In this document: piece by piece, positions 53,516 to 62,298 of the stretch
How positions within the stretch are numbered: the first letter of the stretch is position 1
How the letters are laid out: the number at the start of each line of letters is the position of its first letter
Assembly: GCA_903898675.1 (NCBI GenBank)
Contig: CAIUGM010000038.1
Location: 78,950 to 142,949, forward strand
Length of the DNA: 64,000 nucleotides
DNA from: an uncultured Verrucomicrobiota bacterium
Lineage (GTDB): Bacteria > Verrucomicrobiota > Verrucomicrobiia > Opitutales > Opitutaceae
Direction of reading: 5' to 3'
Notes under the pieces: generated by a model
What the model saw: the letters and a program-made list of their open reading frames with translations, nothing else
What the model was told of the DNA's origin: nothing
Databases searched by the model: none
Position numbers and translations under genes: made by a program

Positions 53516-56188
53516 ATGTCCGAACCCGCCACCCCTGCACCGCTGGCCCCCTTGCCCGGGTCGCCTGACCCGGACGCGGTACTGGACCGCTTCCTGGCGG
53601 TAATGGCGGCGCGCGGCCTCACGCTCTACCCGGAGCAGGAGGAAGCCATTCTCGAGCTGTTCGCCGGCCGGAACGTCATCCTCAACACCCCCACCGGCTC
53701 GGGAAAATCCCTCGTGGCCGCCGCCTTCCACTTCAAGGCGCTCTGCGCCGGGCAGCGTTCCGTCTACACTTGCCCGATCAAGGCGCTGGTGAACGAGAAG
53801 TTTCTCAGCCTCTGCCGCGACTTCGGCCCGGAGAATGTCGGCATGATGACCGGCGACGCCTCCGTCAATCCCCACGCCAAGGTCCTCTGCTGCACCGCGG
53901 AAATCCTCGCCAACATCGCGCTCACCCGTGGCGACCGGGCCGACGTCAGCGCGGTGATCATGGACGAGTTCCATTACTACAGCGACACCGAGCGCGGCTA
54001 TGCCTGGCAGGTGCCGCTGCTCACCCTGCCCCAGTCGCGGTTCCTGCTCATGTCCGCCACGCTGGGTTCGACGGATTTCTTCGAGCGCGAGCTGACCCGA
54101 GTCACCGGCGCCACGAGCCTCACAGTCCGGAGCGACCGTCGTCCTGTGCCGCTCGCCTTCGAATACTCGGAGACCCCGTTGTCCGAGCGGGTCAGCCAGT
54201 TGCTGGAGGCCAACCGGGCCCCGGTCTATCTCGTGCACTTCACGCAGCGCGCCGCCGCCGAGGCCGCCCAGGCCCTGATGAGCCTGCCCATCTGCACCAA
54301 GGAGGAAAAGGCGGTGCTGGCGCAGGCACTCGAGTCGGTGAAATTCAACAGTCCCTACGGCAAGGACATGAAGCGCTGGCTGCGTCACGGCATCGGCGTC
54401 CACCACGCCGGCCTCCTGCCGAAGTACCGCATTCTCGTTGAGCAGCTCGCCCAGAAAGGCCTGCTCAAGCTCATCTGCGGCACCGACACCCTCGGTGTCG
54501 GCATCAACGTGCCCATCCGCACCGTCGTCTTCACCCAGCTCTGGAAATACGACGGCAAGAAGGCCGCGATCCTCAGCGTGCGCGATTTCCGGCAGGTGTC
54601 CGGCCGCGCCGGTCGCGCGGGTTTCGACGACCAGGGTTACGTCATCGTCCAGGCCCCGGAGCACGTCATCGAGAACAAGCGCGCCGAGGAGAAGGCCGCC
54701 CACGATCCCGCCAAGAGGAAGAAACTCGTCAAGCAACGGGCCCCCGAGGGTTCGGTCGGCTGGGACACCAAGACCTTCGACCGGCTGCGCACCGCTGCCC
54801 CCGAGGAACTCAACTCCCACTTCGACGTCTCGCACGGCATGCTGCTGCTCGTCCTGAGCCGCGACGCCGACGGCTGCCGGGCCATGCGCCAGCTCATCAC
54901 GGATTGCCACGAGACACCCTCCCGCAAAAAGGCGTTGCGCAAACGCGCGTGGCAGCTGTTCCGCGCGCTCATTGACCGGAAGATCGTGGAGTTTCTCCCC
55001 CGCATCGTAACTTCCCCTGCAGGGTCGTCGCTCGCCGACGACCGCGACCCAGGCGCGCCGGCGAGCGGCGGCCCTACAAGAAAATTGCGCGTGAATCTCG
55101 AATTGCAGGATGACTTCTCCCTGCACCAGGCACTTTCACTCTACCTGATCGACACCCTGCCGTTGTTGAACCGCGAGTCGCCCGACTACCCGTTTGATGT
55201 GCTGACACTCTGCGAGGCGATCGTGGAGGATCCCGACCAGATCCTGCGCCGGCAGGTGGACAAGCAAAAGGGTCTCAAGATCGAGGAATGGAAGGCCGCC
55301 GGGATTCCCTACGAGGAGCGCATGGCGAAGCTGGAGGAAGTCGAGCACCCAAAGCCGCTGCGCGAGTTTCTGTACGAGACCTTCAACACCTTTGCCGCCG
55401 CCCATCCCTGGATTGAGCAGGAGAACGTCCGGCCCAAGTCGATCGCGCGCGAGATGTTCGAGCGCTACCAGTCCTTCTCCGACTACGTGCGCGAGTACGG
55501 CCTGGAGCGCAGCGAGGGCCTGCTGCTGCGCCACCTGATGCAGGTGTGGAAGGTGCTCGCGCAAACCGTGCCGACCACGGCCAAGAGCGACGAGGTCGTC
55601 GAGATGGAGGACTATTTCCGCGAGCTGATCCGGGGCATCGACTCCAGTCTCCTCGACGAATGGGAGCGGTTGAAAAATCCGGATTTTGTTGGGGCCGACG
55701 CTGACGCCAAGCCCGCGCGGCCGGCCTCGTTCGACATCACGCGCGACGAGGTCGCGTTCAAGCGGCTCGTCCGCATCGCGGTGCTCGGTTTCCTGCAGGA
55801 TATCGCGGCGGGCGACGCCGATGCCGCGCGCCTGCGCCTGGCCCCGGCGGTTCCGGTCGCCGGCGAGGAAGCCGCCGCCCTCGCCGAAACCCGCCGGATC
55901 GAGAAGGAATTCGCCACCTACTTCGAGGCCCGCCACCGCTTCCGTCTCGATCCAGAGGGCCGGGCGGTGAAGCACACGCATTGGGCGGAAGGAGCTTGGA
56001 GTTCGGAGGTGGCGGCGCCCGACGTCGGGAGCGATGCAGCGGGCAAGTCGTGGCGGGTGGCACAAATCCTGGCCGATCCCGACGGTCAGAACGACTGGGA
56101 GGCACGGTTCAATGTGAACCTCACCGCCTCACGGGCCGAAAACCGGGCGGTGGTGCAGTTCATGGAAGTGAAGCCGGTGGGTGGATGA
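53516..56188 (+). CDS. Superfamily 2 RNA helicase (Ski2-like, DUF3516 type)
   Basis: An 890-residue helicase. Motif [15 protein letters not shown] at about residue 58, motif II DEFH at about 150 followed by [11 protein letters not shown], motif III MSATLGS, and motif [15 protein letters not shown] define two RecA-like domains of the Ski2/Mtr4 branch. The remaining 480 residues match the layout of bacterial DUF3516 helicases ([23 protein letters not shown]). Residues about 498-521 ([20 protein letters not shown] region) come from a REP/BIME lying inside the gene in frame (55017-55079), between conserved blocks. Role probably in RNA unwinding or ribosome-linked RNA handling; not experimentally clear for this group. 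Confidence 0.88.
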   Translation: MSEPATPAPLAPLPGSPDPDAVLDRFLAVMAARGLTLYPEQEEAILELFAGRNVILNTPTGSGKSLVAAAFHFKALCAGQRSVYTCPIKALVNEKFLSLCRDFGPENVGMMTGDASVNPHAKVLCCTAEILANIALTRGDRADVSAVIMDEFHYYSDTERGYAWQVPLLTLPQSRFLLMSATLGSTDFFERELTRVTGATSLTVRSDRRPVPLAFEYSETPLSERVSQLLEANRAPVYLVHFTQRAAAEAAQALMSLPICTKEEKAVLAQALESVKFNSPYGKDMKRWLRHGIGVHHAGLLPKYRILVEQLAQKGLLKLICGTDTLGVGINVPIRTVVFTQLWKYDGKKAAILSVRDFRQVSGRAGRAGFDDQGYVIVQAPEHVIENKRAEEKAAHDPAKRKKLVKQRAPEGSVGWDTKTFDRLRTAAPEELNSHFDVSHGMLLLVLSRDADGCRAMRQLITDCHETPSRKKALRKRAWQLFRALIDRKIVEFLPRIVTSPAGSSLADDRDPGAPASGGPTRKLRVNLELQDDFSLHQALSLYLIDTLPLLNRESPDYPFDVLTLCEAIVEDPDQILRRQVDKQKGLKIEEWKAAGIPYEERMAKLEEVEHPKPLREFLYETFNTFAAAHPWIEQENVRPKSIAREMFERYQSFSDYVREYGLERSEGLLLRHLMQVWKVLAQTVPTTAKSDEVVEMEDYFRELIRGIDSSLLDEWERLKNPDFVGADADAKPARPASFDITRDEVAFKRLVRIAVLGFLQDIAAGDADAARLRLAPAVPVAGEEAAALAETRRIEKEFATYFEARHRFRLDPEGRAVKHTHWAEGAWSSEVAAPDVGSDAAGKSWRVAQILADPDGQNDWEARFNVNLTASRAENRAVVQFMEVKPVGG
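55017..55079. repeat. BIME 5 embedded in the helicase coding sequence
   Basis: Arms 55017-55040 and 55056-55079 are inverted copies, 19 of 24 matching with all differences transitions. The right REP reads, inverted, TTGTAGGGC, CGCCG-CTCGC-CGGCG; the left has GCAG instead of GTAG and a perfect 7-bp hairpin GTCGTCG-CTCGC-CGACGAC. It keeps the helicase frame open. Confidence 0.85.
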
Positions 56189-56206
56189 GCATGAGCTGCT
56201 GATTTT

Positions 56207-56386
56207 CACCACAGAGTCACAGAGACACAAAGTATGGAGCCTGAACCGATCACAGCAGAAAAGGATACAATCGTGATGCCTGATGTGAACCCGAGAATTG
56301 GTGATTCTGTGTATTCCGTGTGTTCTGTAGGGAACATTTTCGGGGGGCTTCTCTCCGATTCAGAGCTCTGTGTCTCTGTGGTTCAA
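56207..56386. repeat. Nested periodic inverted repeats upstream of OM protein gene
   Basis: Outer arms CCACAGAGTCACAGAG (56209-56224) and CTCTGTGTCTCTGTGG (56366-56381) match at 15 of 16 positions as inverted copies and have an 8-base period. Between them lies a 9-base-period tract TTCTGTGTA, TTCCGTGTG, TTCTGTAGG (from 56305, 56314, 56323). Together they account for most of the 273-base gap between the helicase and outer-membrane protein genes. Confidence 0.8.
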
Positions 56387-56424
56387 ATAATCCGACCTGC
56401 CTTTATCCAATTACTTAAAATCCT

Positions 56425-56454
56425 TTGCGGTTTAATCTCACGTAATCAGATAAT
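56425..56454 (+). promoter_or_regulatory. Possible sigma-70-type promoter of the OM protein gene
   Basis: TTGCGG (56425-56430), 18 bases, GATAAT (56449-56454) in a locally AT-rich stretch. Transcription would begin close to the ATG at 56462, giving a nearly leaderless mRNA, consistent with no ribosome-binding site being seen there. Weak call. Confidence 0.35.
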
Positions 56455-56461
56455 ATGTGGC

Positions 56462-57331
56462 ATGGCCGATTATCCTGCTAACCACCGACCTTCGGCCCGA
56501 GTCGCTCTGCTTGTCATCTGCCTGGCCGCGATGGTTTCTCCGGTCGCGGCCGGTGAGACTCCCGCCGCCCAAACCGACAGCCTGGAATTCACCCTCGCCG
56601 GGCGCAGCACGCTCACCGAAGCGGGCCGCACCATCGGGCGGCAATCGGATTTCTCCGTCAGTGCTTCGTGGCTCCAGCGTCAGGCCCTGCCGTTCAAGGA
56701 CTGGTACTGGGGTGCCGGGCTGTGCGCCGATGTGTATGAATTTCGCGGGACCAATGCCTTGGGGTTGAACCGGCTGCAGGATTGTGCGGTGCAGTTCTCG
56801 CTCGAGTATTTCATCGCGGGTGAAGCGGCCGTCAGCGTGATCGCCCGCCCCGGGCTTTACTTCGAGAGTCATCCGACTGGCGCCGACTGGGATATTCCCG
56901 TGGAGGCGGTTACCGGCATTCCCCTGACCGATTCATTTAGCGGGGTCATCGGCCTCCTCGATGCGCGCTTCTACCGCCGGCTGGTTCCCGTCGCCGGCGT
57001 GGTCTGGACCATCAGTCCCCGGGTGCGGCTGGATGCCGTCTATCCCGAGCCGGCCCTGGTGATCACTTGCGCCCGGCAACTGGAACTCCGGCTCGGCGGC
57101 GAGCTCGACGGGGCGGGCTTCCGCACCGACGCTGCCCTGGCGCACCGTCCGGTTGACTACACGTCCTACCGCGTGGGCGGCACGCTGAGCGGAAACCCCT
57201 TCCCGCATCTCAAGCTGACCGGTGCCGCCGGCTATGAAGTGGAAAGAACCTTTGAGTTCCTGCATGAGACGCGCCGGGTGCACGGCGGTTCGGTCCCGTA
57301 CGCGAAGCTGAACCTGGAATTCTCGTTCTGA
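56462..57331 (+). CDS. Putative outer-membrane beta-barrel protein
   Basis: A 289-residue protein with a signal peptide (RVALLVICLAAMVSPVAAG). The mature part consists of alternating short hydrophobic/polar strands (DFSVSASWL, AVSVIARPGLYFES, YRVGGTLSG) and ends KLNLEFSF, with a C-terminal Phe as in many outer-membrane barrels. It may belong to the DUF6268-type group, but I am not sure. The frame is open from 56234, but the ATG at 56462 is the one giving a signal peptide. The OprB porin follows in the same direction. Confidence 0.75.
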   Translation: MADYPANHRPSARVALLVICLAAMVSPVAAGETPAAQTDSLEFTLAGRSTLTEAGRTIGRQSDFSVSASWLQRQALPFKDWYWGAGLCADVYEFRGTNALGLNRLQDCAVQFSLEYFIAGEAAVSVIARPGLYFESHPTGADWDIPVEAVTGIPLTDSFSGVIGLLDARFYRRLVPVAGVVWTISPRVRLDAVYPEPALVITCARQLELRLGGELDGAGFRTDAALAHRPVDYTSYRVGGTLSGNPFPHLKLTGAAGYEVERTFEFLHETRRVHGGSVPYAKLNLEFSF

Positions 57332-57488
57332 GGATAGAGACAAAGGGTTGATCCAAAGTTTCGCCCCTTGGTGAAACTCATTAGCGGTTTAAAAAAGTCC
57401 GCCCTGTTCCGCTCCCTTCCGCCTGTTCTACGGCAATTCCATTTGTGATTTCCCGCTGCGAGCCGGACTCAACCGCGATCCGGACGAG

Positions 57489-57505
57489 GTTAAGAAAACG
57501 TTAAG
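57489..57505 (+). promoter_or_regulatory. Direct repeat GTTAAG-5-GTTAAG upstream of porin (PHO-box-like)
   Basis: GTTAAG occurs at 57489 and 57500, 11 bases apart. Read on the minus strand this is CTTAACGT-TTT-CTTAACCT, the layout of cyanobacterial PHO boxes and generally of OmpR/PhoB-family operators (direct repeats about one turn apart). It lies 49-65 bases before the porin start. The rest of the 222-base gap shows only a weak stem AGTTTC/GAAACT (57357-57362, 57373-57378). Confidence 0.4.
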
Positions 57506-57553
57506 GCCACTCTTCCTCCTTGCCGGGCAAACTTCCATCCCAAGGATTTTTCA

Positions 57554-58885
57554 ATGTCCTGGGATCACACCGCACTCCACCCGTTACTTCCCTATCTCGC
57601 CGCCGGGCTGATCGTGGGCTGCATTCCCGCCCGGGCGGAGAACGCCCCGGTGGTTTCGTCCGTGGAGCAACTCAGCCTCCACGCGCAGACCACGGTCATC
57701 GAGCAATGGCACGGTGACTTCACTTCGCCGTACAGCGGGCTCAACAGCCTCACGGGCGGACGCGAGGACCAGCACACCTTTACTTTGACCGCGTTTCTCG
57801 ACCGGCGGTTGTGGACCGGCGCCGAGCTCTGCTACGATCCGGAGGTGTCCCAAGGCAACGGCTTGAGCAGCACGGTCGGCGTGGCCGGCTTTCCCAACGG
57901 CGAGGCCACCCGCGCCGGGGCCAAGTCGCCCGAATACCACACCGCCCGGCTCTTCCTGCGACAAACAATTGGCCTCGGCGGGGAGACGGAGAAGGTGGAC
58001 AGCGACCAGAACCAGGCCGCGGGCGGGCGCGACGTCAACCGGCTGACCTTCACCCTCGGCAAGCTCAGCGCGTCGGACCAGTTCGATAACAACTCCTACA
58101 CCCACGATCCGCGCACGCAGTTTCTCAACTGGGCCCTGATGAGCAACGGCGCCTGGGATTATCCCGCCGACACCAAGGGCTACACCGGCGGCTTCACCGT
58201 GGAGTGGAACCGGCAGACCCGGGCCTTCCGCTGGGGCGCCTTCATGGAGCCCGTCGGCGCCAACGAGGGCCAGCTCGACCAGCATCTCAGCAAGGCGGTC
58301 GGGCAGGCCTTGGAATGGGAGGAGCGCTACGCCGTCGCCGGCCGCTCCGGCACGCTGCGCACCCTTGTCTATTGGAACAGCGCCCACATGGGCAGCTACG
58401 ACGAGGCCACGCGCCTCGCCGTGCCGGACATCACGCAGACCCGCCGCTACCGGTCGAAAACCGGCCTCGGCCTGAACTGGGAGCAGGAACTTGCCGACGG
58501 CCTCGGGGCCTTTGCCCGCGCCGGTTACAACGACGGCCGCACCGAAACCTGGGCGTTCACCGAGATCGACCGCACGTTCTCCGCCGGGCTAAGCCTGAAG
58601 GGCGCCCGTTGGGGCCGGCCGGATGACACCCTGGCGGCCGCGGTTCTCATCAACGGTCTGTCACCCGAACACCGCCGCTACCTCGCCGCCGGCGGCTACG
58701 GGTTCATTGTCGGCGACGGCCGGCTGAATTACGGCGCGGAAAACATTTTTGAGACCTACTATGACTTAAAGCCCGTCGCCTGGCTGGCACTCGCGTTCGA
58801 TTACCAGTGGGTCGGCCACCCCGGCTACAACCGTGACCGCGGCCCCGTCTCGATCTTCGCCCTGCGCGCCCACCTCGCGCTCTGA
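57554..58885 (+). CDS. OprB-family carbohydrate-selective porin
   Basis: A 443-residue outer-membrane porin with a signal peptide (LLPYLAAGLIVGCIPARA). The family signature LGKLSASDQFDNNSYTHDPRTQF-type segment is present (KLSASDQFDNNSY, then DPRTQFLNWALM), the N-terminal HAQTTVIEQWHGDFTSPYSG is typical, and the protein ends with a strand FALRAHLAL. OprB porins let neutral sugars through, which fits the alpha-galactosidase and MFS permease nearby. The PHO-like repeat upstream hints at regulation by an OmpR-type regulator. Convergent with an MFS gene. Confidence 0.92.
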   Translation: MSWDHTALHPLLPYLAAGLIVGCIPARAENAPVVSSVEQLSLHAQTTVIEQWHGDFTSPYSGLNSLTGGREDQHTFTLTAFLDRRLWTGAELCYDPEVSQGNGLSSTVGVAGFPNGEATRAGAKSPEYHTARLFLRQTIGLGGETEKVDSDQNQAAGGRDVNRLTFTLGKLSASDQFDNNSYTHDPRTQFLNWALMSNGAWDYPADTKGYTGGFTVEWNRQTRAFRWGAFMEPVGANEGQLDQHLSKAVGQALEWEERYAVAGRSGTLRTLVYWNSAHMGSYDEATRLAVPDITQTRRYRSKTGLGLNWEQELADGLGAFARAGYNDGRTETWAFTEIDRTFSAGLSLKGARWGRPDDTLAAAVLINGLSPEHRRYLAAGGYGFIVGDGRLNYGAENIFETYYDLKPVAWLALAFDYQWVGHPGYNRDRGPVSIFALRAHLAL

Positions 58886-58905
58886 GCCAACCAAACAATT
58901 CGCGG

Positions 58906-60036
58906 TCAAACCGCCGGGGTCCGCTTCTGTCGCAGCACAAACAGCCACCCGGTAACCGCCAGCACCCCGAACACCCAGGCCACGCCGGCGAGCGGTGCCG
59001 CATCGACCGCCAGTCCGCCCACGACCGGACCCAACGCGGAGCCGAGCGTGTAACCGAGCACCATGAACGTGGTGGCAGCGGCGACCTGCCGCTCCGGCAC
59101 CGCCTGCGCCGTCCCGGTCATCGCCAGCGTGTAAAGGCAGCCGCTGGCTCCGCCCCAGACCAGCCCGAGCAGCCACAGCAGCGCCGGCCAGACTTGCACC
59201 AACGGCAGCACCGCCAGGCTCAGCGCGAGAATCGCCAGCCCCCAGAGCGTTACCCCGCGCGTACCGCGCCGGTCCGCCGCGCGGCCCAAGGGCCGCTGGA
59301 TCACAAACGAACCCAGCGCCATCACGCCGCAGAGCGCAACCGCCGCCGGCGCCGACCAACCCCGGGCCAGTGCCACCAGCGTGCCCGCCGTGTGCGTGCC
59401 GTTCTCAAACAATCCGCCGAGAAAGGCCACGAAGGTCAGGCCCGCCGCACTCCGCCACGCGGCGGCGAACCCGGCCCCCTCATCGGTGTCTTCCGCGACC
59501 GCCGGCAGCGACTGGCCGATCAGCGGCAGACTCGAAAGCGCCGCCAGCGCCGCCGCACCGGCAAACACCGCGTGCGGCCATTGCCCAAAAATCGCGGCCA
59601 GAAACGGCCCCGCCGCAAAGGCGATGCCCATTCCCGCCTGGAAGAGACCGAGCCATGCGCCTTTCTCCGCCGCGGGCGCCTCGGTGGCGATCAGGGTATC
59701 CGTCAGCGGCCACGTCAGCGCCCCGGCCAACCCCAGCAGCAACAGCGCGCCGGCCCAGAGCCATGGCGTGGTGGCCCACCCACAGCCCAGGAATCCCACG
59801 ACCGCCAGCAACTTGCCCGCCTGGTAGGTCCGCATGGCGCCGAAGCGCACGGCGAGGGCGGGCTGGAAAGGGGCCAGCAAAAGCACGCCGCCAAAAATCA
59901 ACCCCGAGAGCACCCCGATCGACGTCGCCGCCAGACCCTGCTGTTCCATCACGGTCACCGCCAGCGGCTGCACGCCCGCAAACCCGCCCACGCTCACGAG
60001 CGTGGAAAGGCAGAGCAGACGGAGGGAGAGTTTCAT
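58906..60036 (-). CDS. MFS efflux transporter
   Basis: A 376-residue major-facilitator protein, about 12 membrane helices, starting LRLLCLSTLVSVGGFAGVQPLAVTVM. Loops such as AVRFGAMRTYQAGKLLAVVGF and the helix 7-12 segment resemble drug/metabolite exporters; no sugar-type motif is seen. The ATG at 60036 is preferred to the one at 60084, which adds a charged stretch. It lies 109 bases after the JmjC-type gene, same strand, and is a candidate exporter for the product of the cluster upstream. Confidence 0.85.
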   Translation of the reverse strand: MKLSLRLLCLSTLVSVGGFAGVQPLAVTVMEQQGLAATSIGVLSGLIFGGVLLLAPFQPALAVRFGAMRTYQAGKLLAVVGFLGCGWATTPWLWAGALLLLGLAGALTWPLTDTLIATEAPAAEKGAWLGLFQAGMGIAFAAGPFLAAIFGQWPHAVFAGAAALAALSSLPLIGQSLPAVAEDTDEGAGFAAAWRSAAGLTFVAFLGGLFENGTHTAGTLVALARGWSAPAAVALCGVMALGSFVIQRPLGRAADRRGTRGVTLWGLAILALSLAVLPLVQVWPALLWLLGLVWGGASGCLYTLAMTGTAQAVPERQVAAATTFMVLGYTLGSALGPVVGGLAVDAAPLAGVAWVFGVLAVTGWLFVLRQKRTPAV

Positions 60037-60145
60037 CGTGAGGTGTTCGAGAACCCGGAGCTTGTCGCCGACCGTGTGCCGCATCGAACCGCTTCGGCTT
60101 GTTTGGCTGGAGGAGCTGGGGAACGTATAGGATTACGCACACCGC

Positions 60146-61135
60146 TCACGCGTCATGGCCCCCGGGCGCCTTGTCCATCTTGTGGCACGTGCAGTTCCCC
60201 CAGCGGTACAGGTGCAGCCGGTGCAGCAGGCTCCGGCATTCCGACGGGCCTCCCTCCAGCACGATCTCCGGCAGCGTCAGGCCGAATACCGCGAGGCTGA
60301 TCGAGGGTTCGAGCGCGACCACGCAGTGCCACGTCTGCTTCGGCACGAAGAGCGCGTCCCCGGGCTCCACCCGCGCATAGAGCCCGTTGGTTTTCGCGAA
60401 CTCCGCACTTTCCCGGGGCTGCTCGGCGAGCCGCGAGATATTAATGTCACTCAGCGTCGCCCCCCAGTCGTACTTCTGCGACTGGCACATGTGCGGCCGG
60501 TTCTCCGGCGGGAAGAGCAGGAATTCCTTCACGCCGCGCACCTGGCAGAACCAGTTGTTCGGGAAATCATAGTGCAGCCCGGTCACGGTGTTGGCCGGCC
60601 CGATGAAGACGTACTCCCACGTCCACCGCCATTTCTTCCACAGCGAGCGGATTGCGAAGTCCCGCCGCAGTGCCGGGAACTCGTTCAGGATGTCCCACTG
60701 CGCGAGGTAAACCTTGTTCGCCTTGAAGGAATTGAGGTGCGCCCAGTTGAGGTGGAACTTCTCGCCCGGCTTGAGCTGCTTCCATTGCCGGTCGGGACAC
60801 AGGCCCGTGTCCTGGCTCCAGTCCGCGCGGATCTGCGCCGCGGTCGCCTCCAGTTCGCGCAGATACGGCCCGACCGGCTGGACGACCGGCGGCAGTGTGA
60901 CGCCCTGCTCGACCAGTCCGTTCTGGAACTTGAAGACGACCTCGCTGCCGTCCTTGCGCCTGAGGTCGGCGATCTGGCTGAAGGACCACTTGCCCCACGC
61001 GGGCCATTGCTTGACGGCGCCCTTGACCAGCAGCGGCCGCGCCCGCGGCTGGAAGCCGCCCTGCTCCGTGAGTTCCTGGATCGAGATCGTGTCGACGAGC
61101 TGGAAGCTCGGGCCGAGATAGGTGGGGGTTGGCAT
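60146..61135 (-). CDS. Cupin-8/JmjC-type Fe(II), 2-oxoglutarate-dependent oxygenase
   Basis: A 329-residue JmjC-like protein. The metal triad is visible: His188 and Asp190 in TVTGLHYDFPNN and His270 in VPKQTWHCVVAL; Lys203 in GVKEFLLFPP is in position to bind 2-oxoglutarate. These enzymes hydroxylate proteins, RNA or small molecules. A C-terminal CTCHKM motif is unusual. The ATG at 61135 matches the family start; the frame is open well upstream but that part is antisense-like. It follows the reductase gene by 38 bases in the KAS/ACP cluster, so it may hydroxylate an acyl product. Confidence 0.85.
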   Translation of the reverse strand: MPTPTYLGPSFQLVDTISIQELTEQGGFQPRARPLLVKGAVKQWPAWGKWSFSQIADLRRKDGSEVVFKFQNGLVEQGVTLPPVVQPVGPYLRELEATAAQIRADWSQDTGLCPDRQWKQLKPGEKFHLNWAHLNSFKANKVYLAQWDILNEFPALRRDFAIRSLWKKWRWTWEYVFIGPANTVTGLHYDFPNNWFCQVRGVKEFLLFPPENRPHMCQSQKYDWGATLSDINISRLAEQPRESAEFAKTNGLYARVEPGDALFVPKQTWHCVVALEPSISLAVFGLTLPEIVLEGGPSECRSLLHRLHLYRWGNCTCHKMDKAPGGHDA

Positions 61136-61173
61136 GGGATTTTCCTGATTGGGCGGTTGGAAAATAATAGGCC

Positions 61174-62286
61174 TCACTCGAAATCGACCGCCATCTGCTG
61201 GGCGATCGTGATGTCCTTCGAGGTCTGGACGCAGGCCCCGAGGTAGTCGGCAAACGGCGGTGGCGGGGCGATACCCTCGGCCAGGAGCCGCTGGTTGTCG
61301 AAGGTGGTGTTCAACCCGGCGAAGGCGCCGTAGAGCCGCGCCGCCGCCAGCATCGAGCGTTTGTTGCCCGGGCCGAAGATTTCCGTGAACTGGTTCTGCA
61401 GGGCCGTGACATCCTTGTACGAAACCCGCCGGTAGTCCGCCGGCCGCGTCTCCCCCGACGCGCGCGCGAAGGCATGGCCGATCTCGCGGAAACTCGAGCT
61501 GTAATCCCGGCCCGCCGAGATGTGGTAGGTGGTGTGGGCAAGTTCGTCGGCCTGGAGCAGGTGCAGCAGGGCCTCCGCGGCATAATCGACCGGGATGACG
61601 TCCACCACCGCATCCACGTCGCACGTGACCATGCGCAGGGCGTCGGCCATCCGGAAACCCCAGAAGATGCTCCCGGACGGTTTGCAGCCGAGGCGCGTGT
61701 GCCCGATGATGATCGAGGGCCGCACGATCACGAGCGGGATGTCCGCGAGTTCCTTGCGCAGGTTCATTTCCGCCTTCGCCTTGCTGCCGGTGTAGCCGAC
61801 GAGGTGGCTCACGCCGACGGCGGGATAGGAATCCTCAAAGACCACCCGGGGCGGATTGGCCCCGCAGATCATCGCCGTGCTCACGTGGATGAAACGAACC
61901 AGCCGCGGAAAGGCCGCAACCTTCCGCGCAAACGCCGTCGTGTGCTCGACGTTGGTCGGCCAGGTGTTCGGGTTCTGTCCGAACGAGGTGATCGCGGCGC
62001 AGTTGAAGACGTGCGTCACCGTCGCCAGCCGCGGATCGGCCGCGTGCGTGGGCATGGTGTCCAGCCCGGCGCAGATGATCTGCTCGAGGGAGATTTTTTT
62101 CAGCAACTTCTCGCCCACCTCGAACCGGTTGAGCGACTTGATCAGCCGCTCGCGCGCCTCTCCTGGCGACGGGGCCCGCACGAGCAGGAGCACGTTTTTC
62201 CAACGTTCCTCGCGGAGCAGTTTCGAGGCGACGGTGCCGCCGAGGAATCCGGTGGCGCCGGTGAGCAAAATGCGGGAGTCATTCAT
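61174..62286 (-). CDS. NAD(P)-dependent acyl-thioester reductase-like SDR (male-sterility type)
   Basis: A 370-residue extended SDR of the NAD_binding_4 / thioester-reductase group. Nucleotide motif LLTGATGFLGG at residues 8-17, RERLIKSLN-like helix typical of carboxylic-acid reductases, catalytic Tyr165/Lys169 in GYTGSKAKAEM, and IVRPSIIIGH. Such domains release acyl chains from carrier proteins as aldehydes or alcohols. No adenylation or carrier domain is attached, so it would act on the free ACP encoded upstream. It is 12 bases downstream of the KAS gene. Confidence 0.85.
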   Translation of the reverse strand: MNDSRILLTGATGFLGGTVASKLLREERWKNVLLLVRAPSPGEARERLIKSLNRFEVGEKLLKKISLEQIICAGLDTMPTHAADPRLATVTHVFNCAAITSFGQNPNTWPTNVEHTTAFARKVAAFPRLVRFIHVSTAMICGANPPRVVFEDSYPAVGVSHLVGYTGSKAKAEMNLRKELADIPLVIVRPSIIIGHTRLGCKPSGSIFWGFRMADALRMVTCDVDAVVDVIPVDYAAEALLHLLQADELAHTTYHISAGRDYSSSFREIGHAFARASGETRPADYRRVSYKDVTALQNQFTEIFGPGNKRSMLAAARLYGAFAGLNTTFDNQRLLAEGIAPPPPFADYLGACVQTSKDITIAQQMAVDFE

Positions 62287-62298
62287 AAAGTTATCGGT

